Origin: JASMTM01 sp046483075
GTDB lineage: Bacteria > Thermotogota > Thermotogae > Petrotogales > Kosmotogaceae
Reading direction: 5' to 3'
Assembly (NCBI GenBank): GCA_046483075.1
Contig: JAWODV010000005.1
Span: 1-6,893, forward strand
Length of the DNA stretch: 6,893 bases
The position numbers and the translations under genes were made by a program. The notes under the pieces were generated by a model. It made no database searches, was not told the origin of the DNA, and saw nothing but the letters and a program-made list of their open reading frames with translations. Shown piece after piece: positions 6,269-6,893 of the stretch. Position 1 is the first letter of the stretch; each line of letters opens with the position of its first letter.

Positions 6269-6893
6269 ATGCCAGGACCAGTAACAACTGCAATGATGGT
6301 AGCCGGAATAGGAAAAGCCGTAGGAGGTTTGGCCAAAACCGGCTATGGTATGTGGCAGGCCAAACAAGGCAAAAAGGAAAGGGAAAGGCTGATGGGTCAG
6401 ATTCCCGATTACGAGACTCCTATGTCACTACAACAAATGAGTAGTTTATACGGGGATTACTTGGCTGAAACCGAACGTATGGGTGATAAAATGCCCGGTC
6501 AGGATTTGATGGAGCAAAGTATGCGGGAATACGCTCAAAGCCAGGTAAGAAATTTAAGACAAACGGCAAGAACTTCTACCGAGGCTTTAGGCGCAACCAC
6601 CGATGTAATTTCTCAAACTATGGAAAACCTGCAATCACTGGAAATTCAAGGAGCAAAAGAAGCGGCCAACCGGAAATTACAGGCTACACAAATGTACGGA
6701 CAATCACTGGGACAAATTGCACCCTACGAAGAAAGAGAATGGCAGTATGAAGAATGGATGCCATGGATGACTCGTCTCAATCAAGCACAGGCCAAATATT
6801 CTGCCGGTATGAGAGGGGTACAAAGTGGTATATCCAATATAGTAAGTGGTGGAACTGCTTTTGGAGCAACAAAATTTACAGGACAAAATCAAG
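6269..6893 (+). CDS. Partial Gly/Gln-rich helical phage protein, possible internal virion or DNA-ejection protein
   Basis: The reading frame is open for 208 codons and runs off the right edge without a stop. The N-terminus (MPGPVTTAMMVAGIGKAVGG, to about residue 28) is a Gly/Ala-rich hydrophobic helix with GxxxG-like spacing. A basic KQGKKERER stretch (33-40) follows, and then Gln-, Met- and Ala-rich helical sequence with no Cys, ending near a second Gly-rich segment (GVQSGISNIVSGGTAFG, about 184-200). A short Gly-rich membrane-prone helix ahead of a Gln-rich helical body is the layout of phage DNA-pilot or ejection proteins, such as microvirus VP2 and some podovirus internal proteins. The assignment is by layout only, since no specific family motif is recognised. 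The start is the ATG following the predicted promoter; there is no Shine-Dalgarno. Sampled lines are about 48% G+C, clearly above the endonuclease. Confidence 0.7.
   Translation, partial: MPGPVTTAMMVAGIGKAVGGLAKTGYGMWQAKQGKKERERLMGQIPDYETPMSLQQMSSLYGDYLAETERMGDKMPGQDLMEQSMREYAQSQVRNLRQTARTSTEALGATTDVISQTMENLQSLEIQGAKEAANRKLQATQMYGQSLGQIAPYEEREWQYEEWMPWMTRLNQAQAKYSAGMRGVQSGISNIVSGGTAFGATKFTGQNQ

Overview
The window looks like part of the virion-gene block of a tailed phage (or prophage) of a Bacteroidota host, most probably crAss-like. The host assignment rests on a TTTG / TAnnTTTG promoter at 6223-6252, near-absent Shine-Dalgarno sequences, A/T-rich gene starts, and a signal peptide ending in Asn-Ala-Gln. 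The crAss-like assignment rests on the 1438-residue protein at 734-5050. Its N-terminal, middle and C-terminal blocks resemble the 'stabilization protein' (tail nozzle/muzzle type) of crAss-like phages. This is family recognition from memory, not a database result.

Layout, left to right. Positions 69-212 (minus strand) encode a 47-residue peptide that is almost all signal peptide plus a short tail; it may be a broken or recoded gene that continues past the left edge. A 72-base A/T-rich divergent region follows. Then come plus-strand genes: a 148-residue mostly helical protein of unknown function (285-731), the giant stabilization-type protein (734-5050), a free-standing LAGLIDADG homing endonuclease (5056-6195), and the start of a Gly/Gln-rich helical protein that could be an internal virion or DNA-ejection protein (6269 to the right edge). 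No RNA gene, CRISPR array, insertion sequence or convincing terminator is visible.

The most notable point is the mosaic build of the stabilization-type protein. Between its conserved N- and C-terminal parts sit a predicted coiled-coil hairpin (about residues 482-578) and a six-repeat kelch-type beta-propeller (about residues 650-985). Two of the propeller repeats also carry exact sialidase-style Asp-boxes, and two neighbouring repeats share a nearly identical 41-base DNA stretch. A plausible reading is that a tail-nozzle protein has acquired a host-facing binding propeller on a helical stalk.

The second notable point is the homing endonuclease. It is much poorer in G+C than its neighbours (about 23% in sampled lines, against about 35-48%). 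It carries predicted DNA-binding helices at both ends, and an imperfect direct repeat flanks it. A strong host-type promoter lies immediately downstream, which could restore transcription of the next virion gene. The two virion genes at 734 and 6269 may once have been direct neighbours.
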